Below are positions 53,382 through 62,562 of a DNA stretch of 64,000 nt, one piece after another. The DNA comes from Paenibacillus ihumii (GTDB taxonomy: Bacteria; Bacillota; Bacilli; Paenibacillales; Paenibacillaceae). The position numbers were made by a program, and so were the translations under genes. The notes under the pieces were generated by a model that did no database searches, was not told where the DNA came from, and saw only the letters and a list, made by a program, of their open reading frames with translations. The stretch is taken from positions 2,542,117 to 2,606,116 of the forward strand of contig NZ_LN884299.1 in NCBI RefSeq assembly GCF_001403875.1, read 5' to 3'. Within the stretch, counting starts at the first letter, position 1. Each line of letters starts with the position of its first letter.

Positions 53382-53831
53382 TCAATTTCTGCCGGTATGG
53401 CCGAATCCGCCCGTACCGCGCACGGTATCCGACAGCTCGTCCACTTGAACCAGGTTCACTTCAGGAACGATCTGGAATACCATCTGGGCGATACGTTCTC
53501 CGCGACGGAAGGTGAAAGGCTCGTCCCCGTGGTTGATCAGAAGCACCTTGACCTCTCCCCGATAGTCGGCATCGACCGTTCCCGGCGTATTCAGGCAGGT
53601 TATGCCATGCTTGAACGCCAGTCCGCTGCGCGGGCGAATCTGGGCCTCCAGACCCGCCGGCATAGCCAGGGCAAAGCCAGTAGGGATCAAGGTCCGCTGT
53701 CCCGGCTGAAGCACAACTTCATCCGTAATTGCTGCATAAAGATCGAATCCGGATGCCTGCTCCGACATCTTCCGGGGAAGCTCCAGATCTTCATTTCCCG
53801 CTAGACGTTTAATTTGGACTTCATATGACAA
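53382..53831 (-). CDS. dut: dUTP diphosphatase
   Basis: The trimeric dUTPase of about 149 aa shows its five motifs: SGFDLYA, RPRSGLAFKHG, NTPGTVDADYRGE, RGERIAQMV and RGTGGFGHTG. It converts dUTP to dUMP. AAGGAG lies only two bases before the ATG at 53837 but eight before the TTG at 53831, so TTG is the more likely start; the difference is two residues. It overlaps the end of mlpA, so the two are coupled. Confidence 0.93.
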   Translation of the reverse strand: MSYEVQIKRLAGNEDLELPRKMSEQASGFDLYAAITDEVVLQPGQRTLIPTGFALAMPAGLEAQIRPRSGLAFKHGITCLNTPGTVDADYRGEVKVLLINHGDEPFTFRRGERIAQMVFQIVPEVNLVQVDELSDTVRGTGGFGHTGRN

Positions 53832-55074
53832 GTTCATCTCTCCTTATTCCTGACAAGACTCGGTCGGAAGAACCGACCATCGCTAGAGCATAAGGCTGCT
53901 TGAACATACCTTGCAGCACTTCATTGATATCCTCCATCGTCACCGCTTCGATTCGTGAAATAATTTCATCCAGCGTAAAATGGCGCCCGAGCATCAGCTC
54001 GTTTTTGCCCAGGCGATTCATTCGGCTGCTCGTGCTCTCCAAGCTAAGAATCAAGCTGCCCTTCAGCTGCTCCTTGCCTTTGCTTAATTCGCTCTCCGTA
54101 AGCCCGTTAAGGGATACATCATGCAGTATTTCCTTGGTCAGCTCCAGGACGTCCTTGGTTTGCTTTGGGGCCGTTCCCGCATACACGGTGAATAAGCCGC
54201 TATCCGCATGAGAACTATGGTACGAATATACAGAATAGGCCAGCCCTCGCTTCTCGCGAATTTCCTGGAATAGCCGCGAGCTCATCCCGCCCCCTAAGGC
54301 ATTGTTCAACAGAACCATGGCATACTGATTTTTATCGCCAATTTGCAGCCCGGGAAAAGAAAGGCAGATATGATTCTGCTCCGTCTTCTTGCGGTGGAAC
54401 CTCAGGCCTCCTAGAAACTCGGGCGCCTCCAAAGCGCCTTCAGCTCCACTTAAGCTGAAATCTCCAAAGTGCTTCTCCAGCAGTTCAATGATGTTGTCAT
54501 CGTAGTTACCGGCAATACTGATGACGGTATTGTCGATCGTGTACTTCTCGCGCATGTAAGCTTTAAGTTGAGAAGAATCCATGGCCTGCAGCTGCTGCTC
54601 CGTGCCAAGGATAGGCAGCGCCAGCGGGTGGCTCCCGTAGGCTGCCTCAGAGATCAGGTCATGAACCATATCATCCGGCGTATCCTCATACATCGCGATC
54701 TCTTCCAAAATAACATTCTTCTCTTTGCGCAGCTCTTCCTCATCGAATAACGATCTAAAGAACATATCGGACAAGACATCCACCGCGATCGGCAAATGCT
54801 CATCCAATACTTTGGCGTAATAGCAAGTGTATTCCTTTGACGTAAAGGCGTTTACGTTACCGCCAATAGCGTCGAACTGTTCGGCAATTTCTTTGGCATC
54901 ATACCGCTTAGTTCCTTTGAACAGCATATGTTCAATGAAATGGGAAATGCCGCCTGAATCAGGATTCTCGTTCCGTGATCCGGTTTTGACCCAAATACCG
55001 AACGACACCGACCGGAAGGTCGGGATTTTCTCCATAACCACCCGCAGGCCGTTTTTAAGTTGCGTTTTGTGCAC
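53821..55074 (-). CDS. mlpA: M16 zinc peptidase MlpA/YmxG-like
   Basis: The 417-aa protein has the zinc motif HFIEHMLFKGT near 43 and the distal Glu in KNVILEEIAMYED near 123, resembling mitochondrial processing peptidase beta. B. subtilis MlpA sits in the same place between ylxY and the dpa genes. I chose GTG 55074 (HKTQLKNGL) because AGGAGGG lies upstream. The longer open frame upstream is only the translated direct repeat of the leader region. Confidence 0.92.
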   Translation of the reverse strand: MHKTQLKNGLRVVMEKIPTFRSVSFGIWVKTGSRNENPDSGGISHFIEHMLFKGTKRYDAKEIAEQFDAIGGNVNAFTSKEYTCYYAKVLDEHLPIAVDVLSDMFFRSLFDEEELRKEKNVILEEIAMYEDTPDDMVHDLISEAAYGSHPLALPILGTEQQLQAMDSSQLKAYMREKYTIDNTVISIAGNYDDNIIELLEKHFGDFSLSGAEGALEAPEFLGGLRFHRKKTEQNHICLSFPGLQIGDKNQYAMVLLNNALGGGMSSRLFQEIREKRGLAYSVYSYHSSHADSGLFTVYAGTAPKQTKDVLELTKEILHDVSLNGLTESELSKGKEQLKGSLILSLESTSSRMNRLGKNELMLGRHFTLDEIISRIEAVTMEDINEVLQGMFKQPYALAMVGSSDRVLSGIRRDELVI

Positions 55075-55091
55075 GAAAGGCCCTCCTAAAA

Positions 55092-55220
55092 GTTTTACGA
55101 AGCTTTGCTTCTGTATATTCCGAACGCAGTAAAACTTGCTTCGAAAGCATCCGCTTCGTTTTACGAAGCTTTGCTTCATGTATTTCTACGCAGTAACCCT
55201 GCTTCGAAAGCAAGCGCTCC
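55092..55220. repeat. 66-bp direct repeat, two copies, in the mlpA leader
   Basis: GTTTTACGAAGCTTTGCTTC occurs at 55092 and 55158, and the following parts (CGCAGTAA, then TTGCTTCGAAAGCA versus CTGCTTCGAAAGCA) also repeat. Each copy carries two small hairpins, GAAGC-AAA-GCTTC and GCTT-TCG-AAGC type. The array ends a few bases before the mlpA ribosome site. Confidence 0.8.
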
Positions 55221-55274
55221 AATACTGCAAGCTCCGTGAAATCATCATTATCCTATCAAAAAAAGCAAGATTGC

Positions 55275-56258
55275 TCAACTCCCCGGCTGCAGGACCCGAT
55301 CGCTCGACAGTGTCTCCTCCACGGTACCGAGCACCAGTCCTTTTGCGCGGATGACAGCGATCATCTCCTTCAACGCGCGGCTGGATGAATCCGTTGGATG
55401 CATCAAAATGAGCGTGCCTGGCGCCACCTTATCCGCTATTTTCTGCACGATGCTCGATGGAAGCGGCTTTTTCCAATCCACGGTGTCCAGTGTCCAAAGC
55501 ACCGTCTTTAACCCATAATCAGCAGCCTGCTTGACCGTACGGTCATTGAAATCGCCGGAGGGCGGTGCAAACCAACGATTGTCCACACCCAGCTCGCTTT
55601 TGAGCAGATCCTTCGTCTTGGATATTTCCATTCTCGCCCGGTAATCGTCCAGCTGGCTCATATTCGGGTGAGAGTACGCATGGTTTTCCAGTTGATGCCC
55701 TCTTTGCTGGATTTCCTTCGCCAGCTCTACGTTTTTCTTCAGCCAGCTGCCATCTAGAAAAAAGGTCGCTTTGACCTTGGCTTCATCCAGCGTATCAAGC
55801 ATGGGCACAATATACTCGTTGCCCCAGGCAACATTGATCATGAATGCCACCATCGGCTTATTCGGGTTCCCCCGGTAAATCGGCTCGGCCGCTAAATCCT
55901 CCAAATTGACCCGCGGCTTGATCTCCCGGTATTGGTAAGGTATGTCCGCTCCTTGAGGCAGCGCTTTTGCTTTCTGGTATGTCTTCTCGATATCCACTTC
56001 AATACCATTATAGCCGGGAATCGCCTTCCACACGCGATCTATCACCGCATCAATTGGCTCCTCGCGGCGCTTGGCCGCCTCCTCCCGGATGACCGTCATC
56101 AATTCATCGCCGCTGGCGTCAGCAAAGAGACGAAATGCGAAGCTGCCACTCTGTTTCATTGAACTTTCTTCTACAAATGCCCGAATTCCTCCCCACTGCC
56201 AAATTGCAAATACGACAATGAATCCAATCCCTATCGCGATGAATTTATTCCGACTCAT
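55275..56258 (-). CDS. ylxY: YlxY-like polysaccharide deacetylase family protein
   Basis: A membrane-anchored (FIAIGIGFIVVFAIWQWGG) NodB-fold protein of 327 aa. Motifs: FMINVAWGNEY in place of the usual TFDDG, HAYSHPNMS with both metal histidines, and RWFAPPSGDFN. The replacement of the catalytic Asp region is typical for YlxY proteins and leaves activity uncertain. Gene order pnp-ylxY-mlpA matches B. subtilis. Confidence 0.85.
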   Translation of the reverse strand: MSRNKFIAIGIGFIVVFAIWQWGGIRAFVEESSMKQSGSFAFRLFADASGDELMTVIREEAAKRREEPIDAVIDRVWKAIPGYNGIEVDIEKTYQKAKALPQGADIPYQYREIKPRVNLEDLAAEPIYRGNPNKPMVAFMINVAWGNEYIVPMLDTLDEAKVKATFFLDGSWLKKNVELAKEIQQRGHQLENHAYSHPNMSQLDDYRARMEISKTKDLLKSELGVDNRWFAPPSGDFNDRTVKQAADYGLKTVLWTLDTVDWKKPLPSSIVQKIADKVAPGTLILMHPTDSSSRALKEMIAVIRAKGLVLGTVEETLSSDRVLQPGS

Positions 56259-56374
56259 GAACTGCCCATCCCCTTACCCCGGTTTTGTCCTCATCATATG
56301 AAGACAAGTTCCATAATATGCAATAGAACCGGCGGATCAAAAAAGCAATTCATCTATTCATCTATAAGAGAACA

Positions 56375-56412
56375 AATTAAAAAAGAGCCAGAATGTTCAT
56401 TCTGTCTCTTTT
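56375..56412 (-). terminator. Terminator of pnp
   Basis: AAAAGAG/CTCTTTT and CAGAAT/ATTCTG pairs form the stem; on the minus strand TTTTTTAATT follows. Confidence 0.85.
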
Positions 56413-56442
56413 CCCGCACATTTGATGAAATATGGGGGGTCT

Positions 56443-58548
56443 TTAGGATGATGATTTAGCGGCCTCTGCAGTTAATACTGCTTTGCGGGAAAGATTCACG
56501 CGACCTTGCTGGTCGATTTCCGTAACCTTGACGGTTATCGTATCACCGATTGCGACAACATCTTCCACCTTAGCAACACGCTCCGTAGAAAGCTGCGAAA
56601 TATGAACCAGACCGTCCTTGCCCGGCAATATCTCCACGAAAGCGCCGAACTTCTCGATCCGTTTTACCGTACCTACATAAATCTCTCCGACAACGACTTC
56701 CTTCACGATGCCTTCAATGATTGAGCGCGCCTTATTATTCATCTCTTCATTTGCTGAAGCGATGAATACGCGGCCATCCTGCTCGATATCGATTTTTACG
56801 CCGGTCTCTTCAATGATCTTATTGATAATTTTGCCGCCGGCACCGATCACATCGCGAATTTTATCGGGATTGATGTTCATGATAAGAATTTTAGGCGCAT
56901 AAGGAGATAAGCTTTCCTTTGGCTTCTGGATGCGCTCCATCATTTTAGACAGGATGTGCATCCGGCCTTCTCTGGCCTGAGACAAGGCATCCGTCAGGAT
57001 CTGGCGGTCGATGCCATCGATCTTGATGTCCATTTGGATCGCAGTTACGCCATCCGGTGTACCGGCTACCTTAAAGTCCATATCGCCCAAATGGTCTTCC
57101 ATGCCTTGAATATCACTCAGGATCGAGACTTGATCCCCATCCTTGATCAACCCCATCGCTACCCCGGCAACAGGCGCCTTGATCGGAACGCCAGCATCCA
57201 TCATCGCTAGCGTACTAGCGCAAATACTCGCCTGCGAGGTAGAACCGTTCGACTCCAGAACCTCGGACACTAAGCGAATGGTATAAGGGAACTCCGATTC
57301 AGGCGGAATTACCTTGGACAACGCTCTTTCACCAAGAGCTCCATGCCCTACTTCACGGCGTCCTGGCGCGCGCAGCGGACGTGCTTCACCTACACTGAAC
57401 GGCGGGAAATTATAGTGATGCATAAAGCGCTTGGATTCTTCCAGGTCGATCCCGTCAAGAATTTGTACATCGCCCAAAGCTCCAAGCGTACATACGCTAA
57501 GCGCCTGTGTCTGGCCGCGCGTAAACAAGCCGGATCCATGCGTACGCGGCAGCAGGCTGATGTCGCATTCAATCGGGCGGATCTCATCCAGCTTCCGGCC
57601 ATCCGGACGGACTTTATCATGCGTGATCAGACGACGCACTTCTTCCTTAACGATATCATGGAGAACCTCCATAACATCTTTCAGAAGCTCGGGAGACTCT
57701 ATGTACTTCTCCTCAAAGTGGGCCACCGTCTCATTATTGATCGCATCGATCGCATCCTGGCGCGCATGCTTCTCGGCAATTCTGACAGCTTCGATAAGAC
57801 GAGCCGCCGCGAATTCCCGAACCTCGCGGTTGACTTCCTCATCTACCGCATGAAGCTTCACTTCCATTTTCTCTTTGCCGGCAAGTTCTACCAATTCCTC
57901 AATAACTGCCACGATATTCTTGATTTCCTCATGGCCGAACATGATGGCCTCAAGCATGACTTCTTCTGGAACTTCATTCGCTTCGGCTTCCACCATCATG
58001 ATGGCATCCTTCGTGCCGGCGACCACGACATAAATATCACTTGCTTCCTGCTGGGCAACATTCGGGTTAATGACGAACTGCCCGTCCACCCGTCCCACAG
58101 CTACGCCGCCAATGGGGCCGTTAAACGGAACGTCGGAAATGCTGAGCGCTGCAGAAGTACCGATCATTGCTGCAATTTCCGGCTCGCAGTCCTGATCGAC
58201 GCTCATGACGAGGTTTACAATTTGTACATCGTTACGGAAGCCTTCCGGGAACAGCGGCCGAATCGGCCGGTCGGTCAGGCGGCTTGCCAAAATCGCTTTC
58301 TCGCTTGGACGCCCTTCGCGTTTAATGAAGCCCCCCGGGATTTTACCTACGGCATACAGCTTCTCCTCATAGTTTACGGTAAGCGGAAAGAAATCGAGAT
58401 CCTTCGGCTCGGATGATGCGGTCACCGTACACAATACGGCCGTATCGCCGTAGCGTACCATAACGGCTGCATTGGCCTGCTTGGCCAGACGGCCGGTTTC
58501 CAGTATAAGAGGTCTTCCTCCCAACTGCATTTTCACATGTTTCTCCAT
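56443..58548 (-). CDS. pnp: Polynucleotide phosphorylase
   Basis: The 701-aa enzyme has two RNase PH domains (GDTAVLCTVTAS near 35; THGSGLFTRGQTQALS near 370), a KH domain (IGAGGKIINKIIEETGV near 562) and an S1 domain (VGTVKRIEKFGAFVEILPGK near 628). It degrades RNA phosphorolytically from the 3' end. The ATG at 58548 has AAGGAGGG upstream. It follows rpsO after two hairpins. Confidence 0.97.
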   Translation of the reverse strand: MEKHVKMQLGGRPLILETGRLAKQANAAVMVRYGDTAVLCTVTASSEPKDLDFFPLTVNYEEKLYAVGKIPGGFIKREGRPSEKAILASRLTDRPIRPLFPEGFRNDVQIVNLVMSVDQDCEPEIAAMIGTSAALSISDVPFNGPIGGVAVGRVDGQFVINPNVAQQEASDIYVVVAGTKDAIMMVEAEANEVPEEVMLEAIMFGHEEIKNIVAVIEELVELAGKEKMEVKLHAVDEEVNREVREFAAARLIEAVRIAEKHARQDAIDAINNETVAHFEEKYIESPELLKDVMEVLHDIVKEEVRRLITHDKVRPDGRKLDEIRPIECDISLLPRTHGSGLFTRGQTQALSVCTLGALGDVQILDGIDLEESKRFMHHYNFPPFSVGEARPLRAPGRREVGHGALGERALSKVIPPESEFPYTIRLVSEVLESNGSTSQASICASTLAMMDAGVPIKAPVAGVAMGLIKDGDQVSILSDIQGMEDHLGDMDFKVAGTPDGVTAIQMDIKIDGIDRQILTDALSQAREGRMHILSKMMERIQKPKESLSPYAPKILIMNINPDKIRDVIGAGGKIINKIIEETGVKIDIEQDGRVFIASANEEMNNKARSIIEGIVKEVVVGEIYVGTVKRIEKFGAFVEILPGKDGLVHISQLSTERVAKVEDVVAIGDTITVKVTEIDQQGRVNLSRKAVLTAEAAKSSS

Positions 58549-58686
58549 GAAATCCCTCCTTATCACAGATAGAAATTCGTTATAGCCTACATTATTTCCT
58601 CCTTTTGCCCAAATCATAAAAGAAGTTGGATTTAAACTTAATCATGATGGAAGGCAAATAAGAGGTCAGTCCCTATTCACAACAAA

Positions 58687-58702
58687 AGCTCCTGAAGGAG
58701 CT
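58687..58702 (-). terminator. Second hairpin between rpsO and pnp
   Basis: AGCTCC-TGAA-GGAGCT is a perfect small hairpin; on the minus strand TTTTGTTG follows. It could be a weak terminator or an RNase III/PNPase control site as in other pnp leaders. Confidence 0.45.
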
Positions 58703-58744
58703 GTATGTACGTGAAAAGCAAAGCATATACATTTACGCAACTGT

Positions 58745-58810
58745 TAAAAAGCAACCCGACCGCCACCGTTCGCTAATCATAGCGTATCCGGCGGCAACCA
58801 GGCTGCTTTA
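58745..58810 (-). terminator. Terminator of rpsO
   Basis: A long, imperfect hairpin with outer AAAGCA/TGCTTT, middle GCCGCC/GGTGGC and inner CGCTA/TAGCG pairs; on the minus strand TTTTTAAC follows. Confidence 0.7.
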
Positions 58811-58824
58811 GTTCACACGAGAAA

Positions 58825-59094
58825 TTAACGACGCAATCCGAGTTTCTCAATCAAAGCGGAGTAACGTTTTACGTCTTTGTTCTTCAGGTATGCCAACAGC
58901 TTACGACGTTGGCCGACCATTTTCAAAAGACCGCGACGGGAATGATGATCCTTCTTGTGCGAGCGCAAGTGTTCGGTCAAATTAACAATGTTCTCCGTAA
59001 GGATAGCAATTTGCACCTCTGGTGATCCTGTATCGGATTCATGAGTTTTGTGCTCTTCGATCAGTTGTTGTTTGCGTTCTTGAGTCAATGCCAT
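58825..59094 (-). CDS. rpsO: 30S ribosomal protein S15
   Basis: S15 of 89 aa (ALTQERKQQLIEEHKTHESD) with the conserved GSPEVQIAILTENI and HSRRGLLKMVGQRRKLL segments. It binds the central domain of 16S rRNA and in several bacteria represses its own synthesis through the mRNA leader. The ATG at 59094 has AAGGAGGTGA upstream. It has its own promoter and a leader of about 118 bases. Confidence 0.97.
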   Translation of the reverse strand: MALTQERKQQLIEEHKTHESDTGSPEVQIAILTENIVNLTEHLRSHKKDHHSRRGLLKMVGQRRKLLAYLKNKDVKRYSALIEKLGLRR

Positions 59095-59104
59095 CCTGTT
59101 CACC

Positions 59105-59213
59105 TCCTTTATCTGAATCGCCGTTAGCCTCGTCGCCGGGCGGTGAGGTCCGGATCAACCAAGCTAAGGTTATAGCCGTCATGGCGAAAATACCAATCTC
59201 CACCATGAACAAC
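59105..59213 (-). promoter_or_regulatory. Possible S15 autoregulatory leader
   Basis: Between the predicted transcription start and the rpsO ribosome site, TTAGC/GCTAA, CCTC/GAGG and CCGG/CCGG pairings allow a compact multi-helix fold. S15 leaders are known but diverse; I could not match a published consensus. Confidence 0.35.
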
Positions 59214-59220
59214 GTAGATC

Positions 59221-59250
59221 AGTATACCATACATAATGGACAAATGTAAA
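59221..59250 (-). promoter_or_regulatory. Sigma-A promoter of rpsO
   Basis: Minus strand TTTACA (59250-59245), 18 bases, TATACT (59226-59221). Confidence 0.7.
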
Positions 59251-59289
59251 TGCCAGTAAACACATATCTGCAAAAATCAGCTTCTTGTC

Positions 59290-60243
59290 CTACTCAGCAG
59301 CAAGCAGCAGGCGTTTAGCCGTATCTGCATCTTTGCCGATCTGTGCTACAAGCTCATCAACAGAAGCGAATTTCCGTTCCTCGCGAATGAATTCTACGAG
59401 TTCTACAGCCAGAGTCTTCCCATACAAATCCCCGTCAAAGTCAAATAAATGAACCTCCAGGGAAGGCGCGACCTTATCGCTATGGAAGGTCGGCTTAACC
59501 CCTACATTCATCACGCCAGGCAGCCATTTCCCCTCATAATTTGCCCTTACGGCGTAAACCCCTTTGATAGGCAATACAAAATATTCATCCGGCTTAAGGT
59601 TCGCTGTAGGGAAACCAATTTTGCGGCCCCGCTTCTCGCCGTGCATCACCGTTCCCCGAATGGCGTATCTGCGCCCCAACCAGCGCGCTGCAAGCTGCAC
59701 ATTCCCTTCCGCCAGCGCTCTGCGAATTCCCGAGCTGCTCACCTTCTCGCCCTCGATAAGAAATGGAGGCACCGTGCTGACTTCCAGCGTATTGTCGCTA
59801 AGCTCGCGCAGCATTCCGGCATCCCCTTCTCCGCGATAGCCGTAACGGAAATCAAAGCCGACGACGGCCGTATGAACCTGGAGCGGAACGAGTACGCCCG
59901 TAACGAAGTTTTGCGGACTTACCCGCGAGAATGCATCATTGAATTCCACGATGTATACATAATCTACGCCTAGACTTCTTAAAATTCTTTCCTTTTCGCG
60001 GGGAGGCGTTAAATACCCGTCGTAGTCACCTTTCTTCATGACTTCCTTCGGATGGGGATGAAAGGTCATCACCGCGGCCGGCAAATTCACGGATGCAGCG
60101 AGCCGAACAGCCGACTCGATTACGCTCACATGTCCAAGATGCAAGCCGTCGAACTGGCCGATGGCCAGAACCTGTGGCTTGGCGCTGTAATCTATGGTCT
60201 CTTTTGTAAGGGGGTAGGTCAGATTCATTGTTTCCACTATCAT
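59290..60243 (-). CDS. ribF: Bifunctional riboflavin kinase/FAD synthetase
   Basis: The 317-aa enzyme has an N-terminal FAD synthetase domain (IGQFDGLHLGHVSVI near 30, SSSGIRRALAEG near 165) and a C-terminal riboflavin kinase domain (GRKIGFPTANL near 207). It makes FMN and FAD. The start is uncertain among ATG 60243, GTG 60237 and ATG 60228; AGGTG lies close upstream. It follows truB by 34 bases. Confidence 0.93.
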   Translation of the reverse strand: MIVETMNLTYPLTKETIDYSAKPQVLAIGQFDGLHLGHVSVIESAVRLAASVNLPAAVMTFHPHPKEVMKKGDYDGYLTPPREKERILRSLGVDYVYIVEFNDAFSRVSPQNFVTGVLVPLQVHTAVVGFDFRYGYRGEGDAGMLRELSDNTLEVSTVPPFLIEGEKVSSSGIRRALAEGNVQLAARWLGRRYAIRGTVMHGEKRGRKIGFPTANLKPDEYFVLPIKGVYAVRANYEGKWLPGVMNVGVKPTFHSDKVAPSLEVHLFDFDGDLYGKTLAVELVEFIREERKFASVDELVAQIGKDADTAKRLLLAAE

Positions 60244-60277
60244 TTCACCTGCAATTTCACTCGGATTGGCATATATT

Positions 60278-61201
60278 TCATTCCGGCGGAAATACTTTGA
60301 CAGGCGTAATTGCGCCCGTAGACTCCTCGCCGCGAAAAATGCCTAAAAATTGTCCCGCTGCACCATACAAACGGATATTCTCCCCAAAGCGAGCTGGAGG
60401 CTCAAGCAGCCTGGAAGAAAGCCTCTGCCCCTGCAGGGCCTGCTTCACTCGCTCTTCAGGAATCCGATGGGCCGGCAGATGATTAACCGCCTCATCGACA
60501 GGAATAAGATGCTCTTCCAATGTTCCCTCTGCTGCATGCTCGGCTATCTCTTCCAGGGTCAGGCATTGTGCTTCCGTAATGCCTGCAGAGACCGTCCTCT
60601 TCAGCTGAGCCATGGCCGCAGGCACGCCCAGCGCACGGCCGATATCGACGCAAAGCGTACGGATATAAGTTCCTTTAGAACACAGCACGCGAAAAGAAAT
60701 CGACGGGTATTCACCGCCAGTCTCATAGGAGATCAACTCCAGCTCATGAATCGTAACTTCCCGCGCCTTCCGCTCTACCGTTTTCCCTTCCCGGGCTAAT
60801 TCGTAAAGCCGCTTTCCATCCTGTTTCAATGCGGAATACATCGGGGGGACTTGGGAAATCGTCCCGGTAAACCGGCTCAGAGCCGCATGAACCTCTTCCT
60901 CTGCAACATGCAGCCCTTCTATGCGCTCGATGATTCTGCCTGACAGATCCTCCGTATCGGTAGCGACCCCGAGAAAAAGCGTCGCCTCGTACTCCTTAGG
61001 AAGCTCCTGCAGATATTCCACCATTCTGGTCGCCCGTCCTAGGCAGAGCGGAAGGACTCCAGTGACCGCCGGATCCAGTGTACCGGTATGTCCGATCCGT
61101 TTCATTTTTAAGATGCCGCGGGTTTTAGCGACGACATCATGCGAGGTAAAGCCTGCTGGTTTATGAACGGCCAGTATACCTTCATAAGGTTTCGTCTTCA
61201 T
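60278..61201 (-). CDS. truB: tRNA pseudouridine(55) synthase
   Basis: The 307-aa enzyme carries the catalytic Asp in RIGHTGTLDPAVTGVL near 40 and the family KPAGFTSHDVV and YEATLFLGVATDT. It isomerises U55 in the T-loop of tRNAs. Its start overlaps the nrnA stop by four bases. Confidence 0.96.
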   Translation of the reverse strand: MKTKPYEGILAVHKPAGFTSHDVVAKTRGILKMKRIGHTGTLDPAVTGVLPLCLGRATRMVEYLQELPKEYEATLFLGVATDTEDLSGRIIERIEGLHVAEEEVHAALSRFTGTISQVPPMYSALKQDGKRLYELAREGKTVERKAREVTIHELELISYETGGEYPSISFRVLCSKGTYIRTLCVDIGRALGVPAAMAQLKRTVSAGITEAQCLTLEEIAEHAAEGTLEEHLIPVDEAVNHLPAHRIPEERVKQALQGQRLSSRLLEPPARFGENIRLYGAAGQFLGIFRGEESTGAITPVKVFPPE

Positions 61202-62175
61202 AATCGGGCTTTCACCTGCTCAACGATCTGCAAGACGACGGCGTCCAGACTGCCTTGCATCCGCACCCCCGCTGCTCGTACATGCCCGCCGCCGCCAAAG
61301 GCTTGAGCTACGGCCGCCACATCCACCTTGCCGGCCGATCTCATGCTCACCTTTACGGCATTGTCATCGATCACTTTAAATAATAGGCCAACCTCTACGT
61401 TCTGAATGTTGCGAGGGTAATTTACAATCCCTTCCAAATCCTCATGGATGGCACCGGTTAGCTTCATATCCTCGTCGTTGATCGTGACCCAGCTGATTTT
61501 TCCGTCCTCCGACATTTGCAGCCCATTCAAGGCTCTCGTCAGCAGGCGAATCTGCGGCAAGGTCATCTCTTCCAGCAGCAGCTGTGACAGAGCCGGTCCA
61601 TCGACCCCGTATTCCAATAACTCCGATGCCATCGCCATGACTCTCGGAGAGGTGCTTGAATAACGGAATCCCCCTGTATCCGTAAGTAGGCCCGTATAAA
61701 TCGCAGTTGCCGTATCATGATCGAGGGATAGATTCAGCCACTTCACTAAATCAAACAGCACCTGTACCGTAGCGGCCGCATCGGGGACGATAAGATTAAT
61801 GCTTCCAAACCCGTCATTCGTAGGATGATGATCGATATTCAAAATCTTTGCGTCCGCAGCAAAATACTCGCTCGCCTTCCCGACTCTGCGAAAATCAGCG
61901 CAATCAACGCAAATAATATGTTTATAGGACTTGGTTAAAGGGGTTACTGACAGATCCATGATGCGATCCGAATGCAGCAGGTACGACATACGCTGAGGAA
62001 TCGGCCCTTCATTGACCATAACGTAATTTTTACCCAGACATGAGAGAAGCCAGCCCACCACAAGGGTGGAACTGACTGCATCTCCATCCGGCTGTACGTG
62101 CGACACTACCAGGAAATCATCATGATCCTTCAGAAAATGCTCTACCTGTAGGAACTCCTGTTCATTGGTCTGCAT
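61198..62175 (-). CDS. nrnA: NrnA-like DHH/DHHA1 phosphoesterase
   Basis: The 325-aa protein has DHH motifs (VVSHVQPDGDAVSS, CVDCADFRR, NIDHHPTND, TDTGGFRYSST) and a DHHA1 domain ending with GGGGHVRAAGVR. NrnA degrades short oligoribonucleotides (nanoRNA) and converts pAp to AMP. Location between rbfA and truB is common in Paenibacillus and clostridia but differs from B. subtilis, where ylxP occupies a nearby slot. Confidence 0.93.
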   Translation of the reverse strand: MQTNEQEFLQVEHFLKDHDDFLVVSHVQPDGDAVSSTLVVGWLLSCLGKNYVMVNEGPIPQRMSYLLHSDRIMDLSVTPLTKSYKHIICVDCADFRRVGKASEYFAADAKILNIDHHPTNDGFGSINLIVPDAAATVQVLFDLVKWLNLSLDHDTATAIYTGLLTDTGGFRYSSTSPRVMAMASELLEYGVDGPALSQLLLEEMTLPQIRLLTRALNGLQMSEDGKISWVTINDEDMKLTGAIHEDLEGIVNYPRNIQNVEVGLLFKVIDDNAVKVSMRSAGKVDVAAVAQAFGGGGHVRAAGVRMQGSLDAVVLQIVEQVKARL

Positions 62176-62193
62176 TGCCGTCTCCTTCTAAAT

Positions 62194-62547
62194 TCATTTA
62201 TCCTCGTCATGCGTAATTTCGCCCAGCAGCTTCTCAATGCGGCTGCCGTACTCAATCGACTCATCGACTTTGAAAATCAATTCTGGCGTATGGCGCAAAC
62301 GCATTCTTTTGCCAAGCTCAGTCCGCAGGAAACCGATCGCCTTCTCCAGCCCTTTCAGCGATTCCGATTTTTTCTCCTCATCGCCAAAAATGCTAATATA
62401 TACCTTTGCTTGGGACAGGTCGCTTGTAACGTCCACGCCGGTCACCGTGACAAATCCGATCCGGGGATCCTTGATTTCATTCTGAATGAGGAGGCTGAGC
62501 TCTTTCTTAATCTGTTCGCCCACACGTCCGACACGATTTTTCGCCAT
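62194..62547 (-). CDS. rbfA: Ribosome-binding factor A
   Basis: The 117-aa KH-fold protein (NRVGRVGEQIKKELSLLIQN, KDPRIGFVTVTGVDVTSDLS) helps 30S maturation. It follows infB by 15 bases and precedes nrnA by 18. Confidence 0.96.
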   Translation of the reverse strand: MAKNRVGRVGEQIKKELSLLIQNEIKDPRIGFVTVTGVDVTSDLSQAKVYISIFGDEEKKSESLKGLEKAIGFLRTELGKRMRLRHTPELIFKVDESIEYGSRIEKLLGEITHDEDK

Positions 62548-62562
62548 TTATTGTCACCTACC

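Noticed and set aside
55075..55179. N-terminal extension of mlpA (KQSFVKRSGCFRSK type)
   Set aside because: It is the translation of a DNA repeat, lies upstream of a good ribosome site at a GTG, and is not part of the M16 family.
57343..58416. 357-codon open frame antisense to pnp
   Set aside because: Shadow of pnp; no start signals.
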